From Thereva unica (Eukaryota > Arthropoda > Insecta > Diptera > Therevidae): 64,000 bases of DNA. Below the pieces are notes generated by a model that searched no databases, had not been told where the DNA came from, and worked only from the letters and a program-made list of their open reading frames with translations. A program made the position numbers and the translations under genes. The stretch lies in NCBI GenBank assembly GCA_949987705.1, contig OX465281.1, positions 192,497,112 to 192,561,111 of the forward strand. Direction: 5' to 3'. Every line of letters begins with the position of its first letter. Positions within the stretch are counted from its first letter, which is position 1. Positions 55,611-64,000 of the stretch are shown one piece after another.

Positions 55611-56476
55611 GGGGACATAGCACTTTACCGGGGTCAAAAAATCGAAATTTTTTTTCTTCCATCTATCTCTCCTATGACCCTTCATGAACATGTGTGCGAG
55701 AGGATTTTTTGATCCCCCCACTCCTTATCCCCGAAAATCACGATGCACGCAGGAGAATACGCCCGCGCGAGTGATAACCGGAGAGTAGCGCAGGGAGAGG
55801 CACACACATATACAGGCGCTAGTAAAGTCAAAGTCGACTCGAAACGCGACCACAGCGATGCAGAAGACGGAGGAGGGGTGTTCTATGGAGCAGGAATCGC
55901 GGATTAGCCGAAAACAAGGTAGGAAAACCCATTTCCACCTTTTGGCGCGCTCCCAAAGTTGAACGCGTTTTTCTCGAAAATCTGTTTTTCCGGACCTTGT
56001 CCAGCATAACTCGGTTGCTAATTGTCTGATTGGCCTCAAATCGCGTCACAATGGTCTTTGAACATGCCGCTTCAATATGAATGAAGAGATTTTTCGATAC
56101 AAATTAATCCGCCTTTGCGAAATTGGAAAATATGCCGCGGAAATTTTTGATTTTCCGATTTTCCGGCCTATCTTCGGTGAAACTTGGAAAATCGAAAAAT
56201 CCTTTCATTCATATTGAAGGGGCCTACTTATAGCATATAAAAAAAAATTTTTTTTTTTTGAGCCGAGCGAGAGCGCCTGCAGCTTGGAACAACGGAATTT
56301 ACATACTGGGCGGGAGACCCTCTACCGGACGTCATGGCGGCGAAAAAAAAAAAAACCTACATATTCTTCAAGCTCTCAATAAAATAACCACTAAAAAAAA
56401 CGAATCGAGCATTTCTTTCCCCTCCATTTGTTCTTTCGAAAACTAGAGTTTTTCTCCTTACCTAAAGTGCTATGTC
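55611..56476. mobile_element. piggyBac-type miniature element (TTAA target)
   Basis: Inverted ends ggggacatagcacttta and taaagtgctatgtcccc; flanked by TTAA on each side (55607-55610, 56477-56480). Copy A has tttaaatcat at the corresponding place with no insert. The interior is non-coding with several stretches of foldback sequence (for example gattttccgattttccgg). Confidence 0.88.
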
Positions 56477-56707
56477 CCCTTAAATCATCATTAATATAAA
56501 GAGAATCATAAAAATATAATGGAAGCTGCAAATACTACGTATACATGAGCGAATCAAACGATTCAAAGATTGAAAGATTGAAAGTGAATCTGCGTATTTG
56601 ATATCGACGGATCGAATGATTGAGTTCAAAATGAATCCAAACAAGATCGAGAAGTAATTAACATAACCTAAAATTTATAACTATTTGCATTTTATTGTTA
56701 AATAAAT

Positions 56708-57465
56708 ATGTCGAACTACAAAGAAATAGTATTAAGTGCTTGCACTAGTTATTTCAATGTTTTACAAACATTTTTAATGCTGCGAGAGCAGTTATATCAT
56801 AAGAAAAAAGTGGCAAGAAGACAACAATTTATTAAGAGGTGCGAGAGAAAAATAAAAGCGAACTACACAATATATACTACAAGAAAATATTTAATTTCTA
56901 CGAGCCTTTTGCGGAATATACCAAAAAAGAGAGAAAGGAAAATGTGGACAAAAACTAGAAGCAAACATTGGTGGATGTCTGTTGCCCTGAAAAGAAATTT
57001 TGATGACCAAATGGTAGAAAATGTCCGTATGGATCGTGAATCCTTTACATACATTTGTGAAAAACTGTATGCAGAATTGACCCCTAGTCAGTCCCCCGTA
57101 CGTGAGGCTCTATCAGTGGATATAATAGTTGCAATAGCTATTTATAAATTAGCGTCCTGTGCTGAATATCGTGTCATTGGAAGCCAATTTGGTGTTCACA
57201 AATCAACGGTGCAAAGATGCTTATACAAGTTTTGCAATGCCATGCTAAAAGTTTTTTTAAAAGAAGAAATTAATATCCCTATTGGTCAAGAGGCGAAGGA
57301 AATAATAAAAGGCTTTGAAAATAAAAGTGGAATTCCACAAATTTTGGGAGCTATAGATGGGACTCATGTACCCGTAATTGCTCCTTCGGATGGTCACGCT
57401 GATTATGTGAACAGAAAAGGATGGACATCGATTATTTTGCAAGCTGTGGTTGATTGCAATTACAG
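56708..57465 (+). CDS. Harbinger transposase, exon 1
   Basis: Encodes the N-terminal ~252 residues: basic N-terminus (HKKKVARRQQFIKRCERKIK), RSKHWWMSVALKRNFDDQMV, a helix-turn-helix region (VDIIVAIAIYKLASCAEYRV then IGSQFGVHKSTVQRCLYKF), then the DDE domain: ILGAIDGTHVPVIAP (first Asp, ~217) and IILQAVVDCNYR (second Asp, ~249). The exon ends at 57465 with GT; the 74-bp intron closes with AG at 57539, joining Y-R to F-L-D. It cuts and pastes the element together with its Myb-like partner. Start: first Met of the frame; an upstream start is not visible. Confidence 0.87.
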
Positions 57466-57539
57466 GTAACAATTCTCAATTCCTTTAATTAAATTGTTAA
57501 TATACTAAAAAAATATTTGCCCTTACATATACCTTGCAG

Positions 57540-57989
57540 ATTTTTGGATATTACTTGCAAGCATCCAGGAAGCAACCATGATGGAACAGTTTTGAAAGAC
57601 TCATCCCTGTGTAAAAACATAGATAAAGTGGAATTGGTAATAATTGATTCATCTATTTCTGAAATAACCTTTACTTTTTGATAGCTCAAAAATGTGATCA
57701 AGGGCATGGAAATAAAAAGCTTATTAAAGGGTATTCGGGATCTCTAACGCCACAACAAGATTCGTTTAATGCGTATCTAAATAAAGCGAGAATTGTAGTT
57801 GAAAATGCATTCGGCCGTCTGAAGGGACGGTGGAGAATATTACAAAAGCGCATAGATATAAACATTGACTTTATACCTACAGTTGTCGCAACCACATGCA
57901 TCCTGCACAATATCCTTGAGCGCAGAAAAGCGCCATATAGAGAGACATGGAATGAAAGCGTGAGCACAGCAGAGCAAGTATTCATTTAA
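57540..57989 (+). CDS. Harbinger transposase, downstream exons
   Basis: 57540-57638 continues the frame: FLDITCKHPGSNHDGTVLKD then SSLCKNIDKVEL. The conserved P-G-S-x-H-D is present. Another GT..AG candidate intron (57639-57686) or a decayed region follows, and from ~57700 the frame reads KKLIKGYSGSLTPQQDSFNA, KARIVVENAFGRLKGRWRIL (catalytic Glu in VVENAFGR), TTCILHNILE, ending FI and a stop at 57989. The joint near 57640-57700 is the one uncertain part; the usual G-D-x-x-Y motif before KLIKGY is not clear, so the copy may be slightly defective. Confidence 0.8.
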
Positions 57990-58454
57990 CCATAAAGTGG
58001 AAGTACGATGTAGTATACACTACAAGGAGAAGAAATTAGAAACCACCTCGCCAAATATATGTCACAAAATTTTCCACTGATTAAAAGTATGAAAAAGTAA
58101 ACACATGTTTTTATTCGTAAATATTCCAATCCATTTATTCGTAAAAGTATACTCCAAAAACAAAAAAATATTTCTTTTTAACATAAACAGCCTTCAGTCT
58201 ATATAAATAAAATAAAAAACAATTCTTAACTTACGCAGAGTTCAGCCTCATATATCACTATATCGATGTCCCTTACGAAAACTAGCCTAAATCAAAATAT
58301 CGGTGCAGACTGGCTTAACTCAAAATATTGCTGAAGACCATCTATTTTTCAGCAATAATTTGAGTTAGGCTACTCTTCACCGATATTTGGAGTTAGGCTA
58401 GTTTTCGTAAGGGGCGTCGATATATTAAAAAAAAACTTAATTCAAATATGTAGC

Positions 58455-58775
58455 TGCATCGAAATTTGCCACAAACTCCCTAATGTCCATTTGTTTGCTT
58501 GTGGTATTGTCCTCTTTGTTAAAGATTTATTTAATGCCATTGAGGAATGTTGCAGGATTGCTCTTGTAATAGCATTAAACCTTTTATCTGCTTCTTCTTC
58601 CTTATTAAAATAATTTTCTAATTCGTAATGTATGAGTTTTTTTTGTTGTTCAAAATACTCTTTGTTGGACTCTTCTTTCGTTTTTTTTTTAATATTTCAC
58701 CTAATCTTTCCATACTTTTATTGTAACTCCCTTTCCCGGACGTTTTGAATTTTTTTGGAGCTATATTGTCTAAAA
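58455..58775 (-). CDS. Harbinger Myb-like protein, 3' exon (approximate)
   Basis: After an AG near 58775 the minus strand reads NIAPKKFKTSGKGSYNKSME then RLGEILKK; a frame change at an A-run gives KEYFEQQKKLIHYELENYFN, KEEEADKRFNAITRAILQHS and a C-terminus near LGSLWQISMQLHI. Charged, helical and probably coiled-coil, as in C-termini of such proteins. A short middle exon may lie at ~58820-58925 (ENNEGEEN.. to ..ENIPETAVNA). Exon borders are estimates. Confidence 0.5.
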
Positions 58776-58976
58776 ATAAAATTAAATGCACAAATTGATT
58801 GATACGCAGTAAAATAAAGTACCTGCGTTAACTGCTGTCTCAGGAATATTTTCGTGCTGTTGAGTAAGTGTGCAAATATTCTAAAATAAATTTTCTTCTC
58901 CTTCGTTATTTTCTTCTAAATCTAAAACGACATGACGCAATTGCACATAGTTTTACAATAGTAATAAATTGTAATT

Positions 58977-59334
58977 TTACTTACCTCTGGAGGTAACTAT
59001 TCCGCTATCGGTGGCTGTTACTGATGGCCTACTGTTTAATAGTTTATCAATTTCTTCAAAATGAGGCATTACTTCGCGGTGATTTCCACTTTTATTATTG
59101 TTTCTACGAACCTCCATATATCTCCTCTTCAAATTTTTCCACCGCACTTCTATTTGTTTATCATTTTTGCTTCCAAACCCACGTTTAAACAATTCTTCCT
59201 GAATTTTTTTTATAAATCTCGGCATTTCTGTACAGCTTTCCGTCAAAAAGGGACAAAGATTTTTGCTCGTACATTATATGTTATATCTAATAAGGCCTTG
59301 GTTTCGGCATATTCCCAAATGTTCCGCTTTGCCA
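58977..59334 (-). CDS. Harbinger accessory Myb/SANT-like protein, exon 1 (1-bp frameshift)
   Basis: Starts at 59334: MAKRNIWEYAETKALLDITY then NVRAKIFVPF; then a frameshift in a T-run (five T where six would restore L-T) leads into LTESCTEMPRFIKKIQEELF, KQIEVRWKNLKRRYMEVRRN. The W...E...LL and Q-I-E-V-R-W-K-N-L-K-R-R-Y pattern is a Myb/SANT-like (trihelix) DNA-binding domain. A splice donor (gtaagt) follows ..SGIVTSRG near 58985. In Harbinger elements this protein recruits the transposase to the ends and nucleus. Confidence 0.75.
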
Positions 59335-59959
59335 TCTTATATTCACGCACACCCGACGAAACGAAGGCACAACAGTAATGTAACATAACCTACAAAAAGC
59401 TTTGCTGTTATTTCAATTTCTCAATCTACGTCTTTACGGCGAAATTTCGATCCCGGCTAAAATGTAGAATCGGATCGAGTCGATCCTACATGAATTCGAT
59501 TTGAATTCCAAGCTGGCTTCAAGCCAGCTTTAACTAAGCATGTAGGTATACGTAGTAAAAGTTATCAGCTTAAATTCAATATACACCGCCTGCCACCCCA
59601 CTAGAATAAATAATAGATAAAGAGAAACTTCACCTACCTTCTTTTTTCTTGACTCAATCTACAAACGAAAACTCAAATTCAAGAAGAGTCAAAAACAAAA
59701 ATACGAAGCAAAATTTTAAGAGAAAATTTAATATTGCTCGAAGCCAGAACAGATTACCAGAAAAGCAAAGCAAGAAAACAAATAGAATATGGTGGATACG
59801 AAAATTTCTCTATCTTCGACTTCTCAATTCTCGCTGTTCGGTTCCGAAGAAGCTGCGTTTAACTCAGCTTCTGAGGATACTGTATTAACGCGAACCTTTG
59901 GGTGAGTGTGGGTCCAATTACATTGAATGTGTTGGAGTTTTCACGTTGATTTTCTGTGG

Positions 59960-60178
59960 CAAAGAAGCTGGATATATTACAGCTTCCCCATGCTGTGTAA
60001 GGCCTCGACCACGATAAGAGCGGCGCCAGGAAAATTTAACGTCTCGAATTAGCGGAGAGAGGCACTTGAGTATTGTCACTCTGCCGCTCACCGCTCATAT
60101 CATGTTCGAGGCCTAACCAGCGAGCAATATGGCCTAACACAGTAATGGGAACGGGAAGCTGTAATATCTCCAGCTTTA
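59960..60178. repeat. Internal inverted repeat of hAT copy B
   Basis: gctggatatattacagcttc near 59967 and its near-complement gaagctgtaatatctccagc ending ~60175 flank a core containing cgataagagcgg/ccgctcatatcat. Copy A has only the left side, so the right arm was added in B or lost in A. Confidence 0.65.
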
Positions 60179-60316
60179 GTGTTTCCAGAGGGGAAAATAT
60201 GTTAAGATTTTGTTGTGATTAATCTTGATATAAATTTAAATTTATTATTATTTATATAAATTTATTTTTATGAAGTTGCCTATATGGTCAAGGGAAGCAG
60301 TGCAAGTGAAGTCGAC

Positions 60317-61080
60317 TGAACTTAGTAATGCCACAAACGTTGTAAACATTGTTTGCAAGTGAAACAACATCGAGTGTCGTTTATAAAGAAGCGTTACAGT
60401 GACTTGTTAATCTTGCATTAATATAATATGCTCATTTTTGTATTGCCAGTGCGGGCAATATGATCACCTACTAAAACATGAAACGATGAAACACGAAAAC
60501 GGAAAACAGCAACTGGCCTTTTCAGGATCAAATCAGTAGTGTCGCCTTATAATGTTGCCAATATTTGTTTCAAGCCGAAATGTATTTATTCGATTTTTAA
60601 GGGCGCTAAATTGTGAATTTTCGGGCTGCGCCGTGGGTGCCAATTTTAGAAAATTGATGACCTTTTTCAGAACTATTTTTAAGGGGAAAATGTTGAAGTC
60701 GCCATGGAGAAGCTCAGCACAAGATTCCTATTACCCGGGAACGTCTAAATCTATGCACACTAGATGTAATATGATTGACTATGAGTCTGTTGGGCACGTA
60801 GTACAACATTTTCCCGATTGGTGGAGCTCAACACCGAATTTTCAAAAAGTTGTAGGTAACATATTTTTTTATAGATGACTAAATTTTATTATATACCCCA
60901 AATCAGGTTTTTCAGAGTTTCATTACACCCTTAACTTATCCCGGACTATGCACACACAATTCTGTTTATTAAAAGTCTTTGCCACGAATGCGGGTTTTTG
61001 CTAGTCATAAATAAGTATTTACTATCCTAAATGCTTAAAGGATGAAGAAGTCTCTTTGTTCGTTACACTGGACTTTGAAC
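60317..61080. other. No recognisable gene
   Basis: Continues the host sequence interrupted by the two hAT copies. A 108-residue plus frame at 60552-60878 has no recognised domain. Confidence 0.4.
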
Positions 61081-61082
61081 TA

Positions 61083-61192
61083 GTGATGAGCAAAAATGGT
61101 CCTGTTCTTGTTCTTGCGCATTTAGCAAGACCTAGTTCTTGCGTTCGCTTATCACTTCTAGTTAGTTCTTGCGTTTGCTTATCACTTCTTTG
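61083..61192 (+). repeat. Small foldback with repeated ttcttgcg words
   Basis: agtgatgagcaaaa at 61083 faces cgcttatcacttct at ~61146 and again gcttatcacttct at ~61178; the phrase tagttcttgcgtt.gcttat is duplicated. Related in wording to 22228-22331. Confidence 0.5.
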
Positions 61193-61294
61193 AACAATGG
61201 AAAATTATACATATTCACAATACGCAGACAGAAGTGCATTGTTCAAAATATGTGTTTCGAGAAAATCGCCTTTAAAGATTTTTTTAGATTTTAT

Positions 61295-62092
61295 TCTCCA
61301 CCAAAACCGGCACCAACCTTCCCTCCATTTCAGTGGGCGACTATAATATAACAGCTGATCCATATCTGTACATCCTCGGCGTGACTCTTTCCAACGATCT
61401 GCGATGGAATAATCACATACTCCAAGTCACCAAACAAGCGTATCAATGCCTCGGTTTCCTTAAGAGATGTAAGTTTCTCCTTCATCCAGCTGCCATGGCT
61501 ACAATCTACAAGTCCTACATTCGGCCACGCCTTGAATACAACTCGTATATCTGGGCGGGCGCCCCTAAAACCACCTTGGCTTGGCTAGACAAGGTGCAAA
61601 ACCGCGCCATCAAACTCATTGGCGATAGCATCCTTTGCATCGATTCTTTAAACCATCGTAGGAATGTAGCAGCGCTCAGCAAGTTTTACCGCTATTATCA
61701 TAGCGGCTGCTCCATTGAAATCAAAAACCTCCTGCCTACACGGCAATTGTTTCCTCGTAGCACAAGACTAGCCAACTCGGCCCACCCCCTATCTCTACAG
61801 CCCTCCCCTTCACGCACATTACGGTTTAGTAGTTCGTTTATAAATAGAACAACTCGATTGTGGAGCTCTCTTCCGCAGTCGGTGTTTCCGAGCTCATATA
61901 ACATCTCAGAGTTCAAACGCAAGGTTCATCGACATCTACTCATGCACCCTCCAGACCCCTAACCTATCCTATTACATCTTTCCTTCAGATCAAGCTTACT
62001 TCTATACACTGCACCATGACTTGTAAGACATGACGAACTAGTAGTACAAAGGGTGACTCCTAAGCTTCATCTTACCACCAAAAAAAAAAAAG
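61295..62092 (+). mobile_element. Truncated copy of the 44-kb LINE
   Basis: Matches 46040-46841 almost base for base, from just after the polymerase active site to the poly(A) tail at 62082-62091. Confidence 0.92.
61333..61962 (+). pseudogene. LINE polymerase C-terminus
   Basis: 209 residues: ITADPYLYILGVTLSNDLRW, LGFLKRCKFLLHPAAMATIY, RPRLEYNSYIWAGAPKTTLA, SEFKRKVHRHLLMHPPDP. Identical to the 44-kb copy at most positions and open to the natural stop; it lacks every catalytic residue, so it encodes nothing functional. Confidence 0.9.
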
Positions 62093-63597
62093 ATACAGAA
62101 TTTTGCACAAACGCAGTTTTGCTGCTCGAGCTCCAATAACTCGGCAAGACCAATTCAGGTTAAGACAAGAATTATAACAATGGTTAAAAATATAATACTG
62201 CATAGAAAAATGCAATAAATTCAAAATCATCAAATTTGCACTTAAGAACTTCTGACATTTTACTATAGGTATGTATACCTTGTATAATGAGATTGACTCC
62301 AGAAGGAAAGAGACATTATTGTTAGCGCTCTATGGAATCGATAACAGCAGTGACACGATTTCCACTAGTTACCATTAAAAGTGAAATAGAAAAAAAAAAC
62401 AAAGTTAAGTTTTAAACCAAATTTTCCTAACTTCCTTCTAAGAAAATGTACTAAAAACGGGGGCAATTAAATTAGAATGTAAGAATTTAAAATATCACAC
62501 ATGAAATGAAATTCGCAAACTTTTGAATTGCGCCTAATAAGGTTTGGGGTGAAAATTTGTTCTGTTCTAGTTCCCCTACAAAATTCTTGAATGTTTCTCC
62601 CCCAAAAAGTTTGCAGCTAGCAGCACTTGTACTAATTCTTTTGTGAATTCTTTGGTTGCTGTAGTTTTCTTCTTGCCATTCGAAAAGTCGAACTCCTTGG
62701 GAAAAGTTATCGGGAGAGTGGGCCCCCAGTTGGATGAATTCAAACTAGACGCCCAAGTTTTCTCCGGGAAAATCGATATGGAGCTTAATTGACCTCTGAG
62801 TGCCTCACGACTGCTTTAAAGTGGCGAAATGAAGTTATGGCGGTTGAGGCCCGACCAACATAGCATTTTGCACTTTAAGCCCTAACGCCATACCTTCCTG
62901 GCTGTACTGGATCCCGTCCCTTCCTTACGCTGCCTTATTCTAGTTCAGTGATAATTCTATTCGCATGTACCTAGCTAGGACAAGGCCATTTGCTGGAGTA
63001 TCCTCTGTTCTGCTTTTGTTCCGCAGGATTTTCGTTTGGTGTCCTACGATAGTGCAAAATGTAATACCATTGAAGATTATAAAATTTGTTGCCACATTAA
63101 GGTGCAAATTGGTGGTAAACGGGAAGAGTACAACGGGTGAAAATTATCAGGGGACTCATTTCTGGCGCAGATGACACTGGAGAGGTGGTCGTGGTACGTC
63201 CCTTGAGTGTCTGTGGTTACTGTATACATCTGTGGGCCAAAAGCATCCTTTATTGATTTTCGATGGAATTGTAGGGCTTACGGTTGTTCTCCTGCATAAT
63301 TCTGGTTTAATTGGCTTCGCTGGTGCCCTGATAACTCTATTTTGGAAAGTGCCAAATGCTGATGTCAGCTTACTGGTATTCTGACCCACTTTTGAGAGCA
63401 TTGCGGGCTTGTTAAAATAGGGTTTGTTTGTCATAAATTTGAAAAGAATGAGATGTACAACCTAAAGGTGGAACTATAAACAAACAAGATTACACCTTTC
63501 CATTGATTAAGGTAAAGCGGAAATTGGTTAGGACGATTTTCAACGAACCGCAAAAATGAGGTAGTTATATCCGGTGGTCGTTTTCCCAAATATGAAC
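62093..63597. other. No recognisable gene
   Basis: Non-coding in appearance; frames at 62965 (plus) and 63156 (minus) have no domain signature and overlap one another. Confidence 0.4.
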
Positions 63598-64000
63598 AAC
63601 TAGCATAAAACCCGCGTGCCTTGCAACGCCTTTAAAAACTGTTTGTTATGTGCAATGTTTTCCTTAAAAAAAACCAACAAAAAAGTCAGCTGTTATTATC
63701 CCTAAAAAGGGTTTATTATAGTGCATTTTTTTAATAAATATGATAAACAAATTGCTGCGAATATCACCTCTGCTCAACAAATCTGCAAGTTTTGAAGCAG
63801 AGATTGGCATGTATATGTCATCAAGAAAAGTGACATTTTAGGGTTTGACGAACGTTCGTTAAGTTTGTTCGCCTATTTACGTGGATGTAAGAAATTATGA
63901 AGCAATCACAAATGAATATTAAATAAAGTGAATTTCGAGTCATTCATTTCTACGTGATTATAGGGATGCACTGTCAAAATTGCAGCCCTTCAGCTTGAGA
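63598..64000 (+). mobile_element. Second close copy of the 10.2-kb retroposon (cut by window end)
   Basis: aactagcataaaacccgcgt at 63598, then the same order of segments as 10203-10580, including gacgaacgttcgttaagttt and the start of the ~115-bp unit (atgcactgtcaaaattgcag). Small indels only. Continues beyond the window. Confidence 0.9.

Larger units (their letters stand above)
56533..59557 (+). mobile_element. PIF/Harbinger transposon, nearly intact
   Basis: Inverted ends tactacgtatac (56533) and gtatacgtagta (to 59557), flanked by AAA on each side (56530-56532, 59558-59560); copy A shows the uninterrupted gctacaaagttatc. Two convergent genes fill it: a DDE transposase (plus strand) and a Myb/SANT-like protein (minus strand), the standard Harbinger pair. 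About 3.0 kb. Confidence 0.9.
54702..60308 (+). mobile_element. hAT-type element, copy B, carrying two inserted transposons
   Basis: Starts with the same cagtggcggttcgtaagg as copy A. The 8-mer aagtcgac is duplicated at 54694-54701 and 60309-60316. The right terminus is damaged: after ggtcaagggaagcagtgc the last ~25 bases of the terminal repeat are missing. Sequence order matches copy A except for a piggyBac-type element (55611-56476), a Harbinger (56533-59557), and an extra inverted segment at ~60100-60178. Confidence 0.9.

Noticed and set aside
55725..56049. Minus-strand frames inside the piggyBac-type element
   Set aside because: The element is flanked by TTAA, absent from the sister copy, and the frames lack any transposase motif; treated as non-coding.
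59649..59888. Plus-strand frame rich in Lys/Asn/Arg
   Set aside because: The same region in hAT copy A does not preserve the frame, so it is not coding.

Overview
This window looks like a transposon graveyard from an AT-rich animal genome, almost certainly an arthropod and probably an insect. It carries several classes of non-LTR retrotransposon (Jockey/CR1-type, RNase H-bearing I-type, RTE-type), Tc1, hAT, PIF/Harbinger and piggyBac-type DNA elements, 60-80 bp introns and many non-autonomous inverted-repeat elements. I found no convincing host gene, tRNA, rRNA or CRISPR array. Nearly every long reading frame belongs to a mobile element.

Layout. 1-3.4 kb: Tc1 remnant and pieces of a Jockey-type LINE. 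4.3-5.8 kb: a dispersed element with matching inverted ends and four internal tandem units; other copies lie at 24.2-25.2 kb (inverted) and 40.1-42.3 kb (split by a LINE). 8.2-9.5 kb: one miniature element inside another. 9.8-15.2 kb: a decayed hAT-type gene interrupted by a second hAT-like element (9965-12997, itself carrying a retroposon and a miniature element) and by an RNase H LINE; target-site duplications mark both insertions and the reading frame joins across the inferred empty site. 16.4-17.8 kb: a 1.4 kb near-perfect palindrome. 18.8-20.1 kb: two 597-bp Harbinger-type twins. 22.2-28.6 kb: pieces of an RTE-type LINE on the minus strand, cut by several elements, one landing inside the codons of the polymerase YADD motif. 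29.4-32.7 kb: a complete-looking DNA transposon with compound 0.5-kb terminal inverted repeats and a large transposase-like protein. 33-37 kb: dispersed retroposons and a second RTE-type LINE. 40-42 kb: a second copy of the first Jockey LINE. 43.8-48.9 kb: an inverted duplication of the 5' half of a Tc1-like element (565-bp arms) around a Jockey/CR1 LINE. 53-60.3 kb: two copies of one hAT-type element in direct order; the second contains a piggyBac-type miniature element and a nearly intact PIF/Harbinger transposon, and the first serves as the uninserted control. 61.3-62.1 kb: truncated copy of the 44-kb LINE. The last 400 bp repeat the retroposon seen at 10.2 kb.

How the parts work together: the autonomous elements (Harbinger transposase plus Myb-like partner, the 463-residue transposase-like gene, the LINE reverse transcriptases) are the likely sources of enzyme for the many short elements with related ends, though that pairing is inference. 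The layered insertions give a relative order of activity that can be read straight from the sequence. Coordinates of degraded elements are approximate; all family names rest on motif recognition, not database searches.
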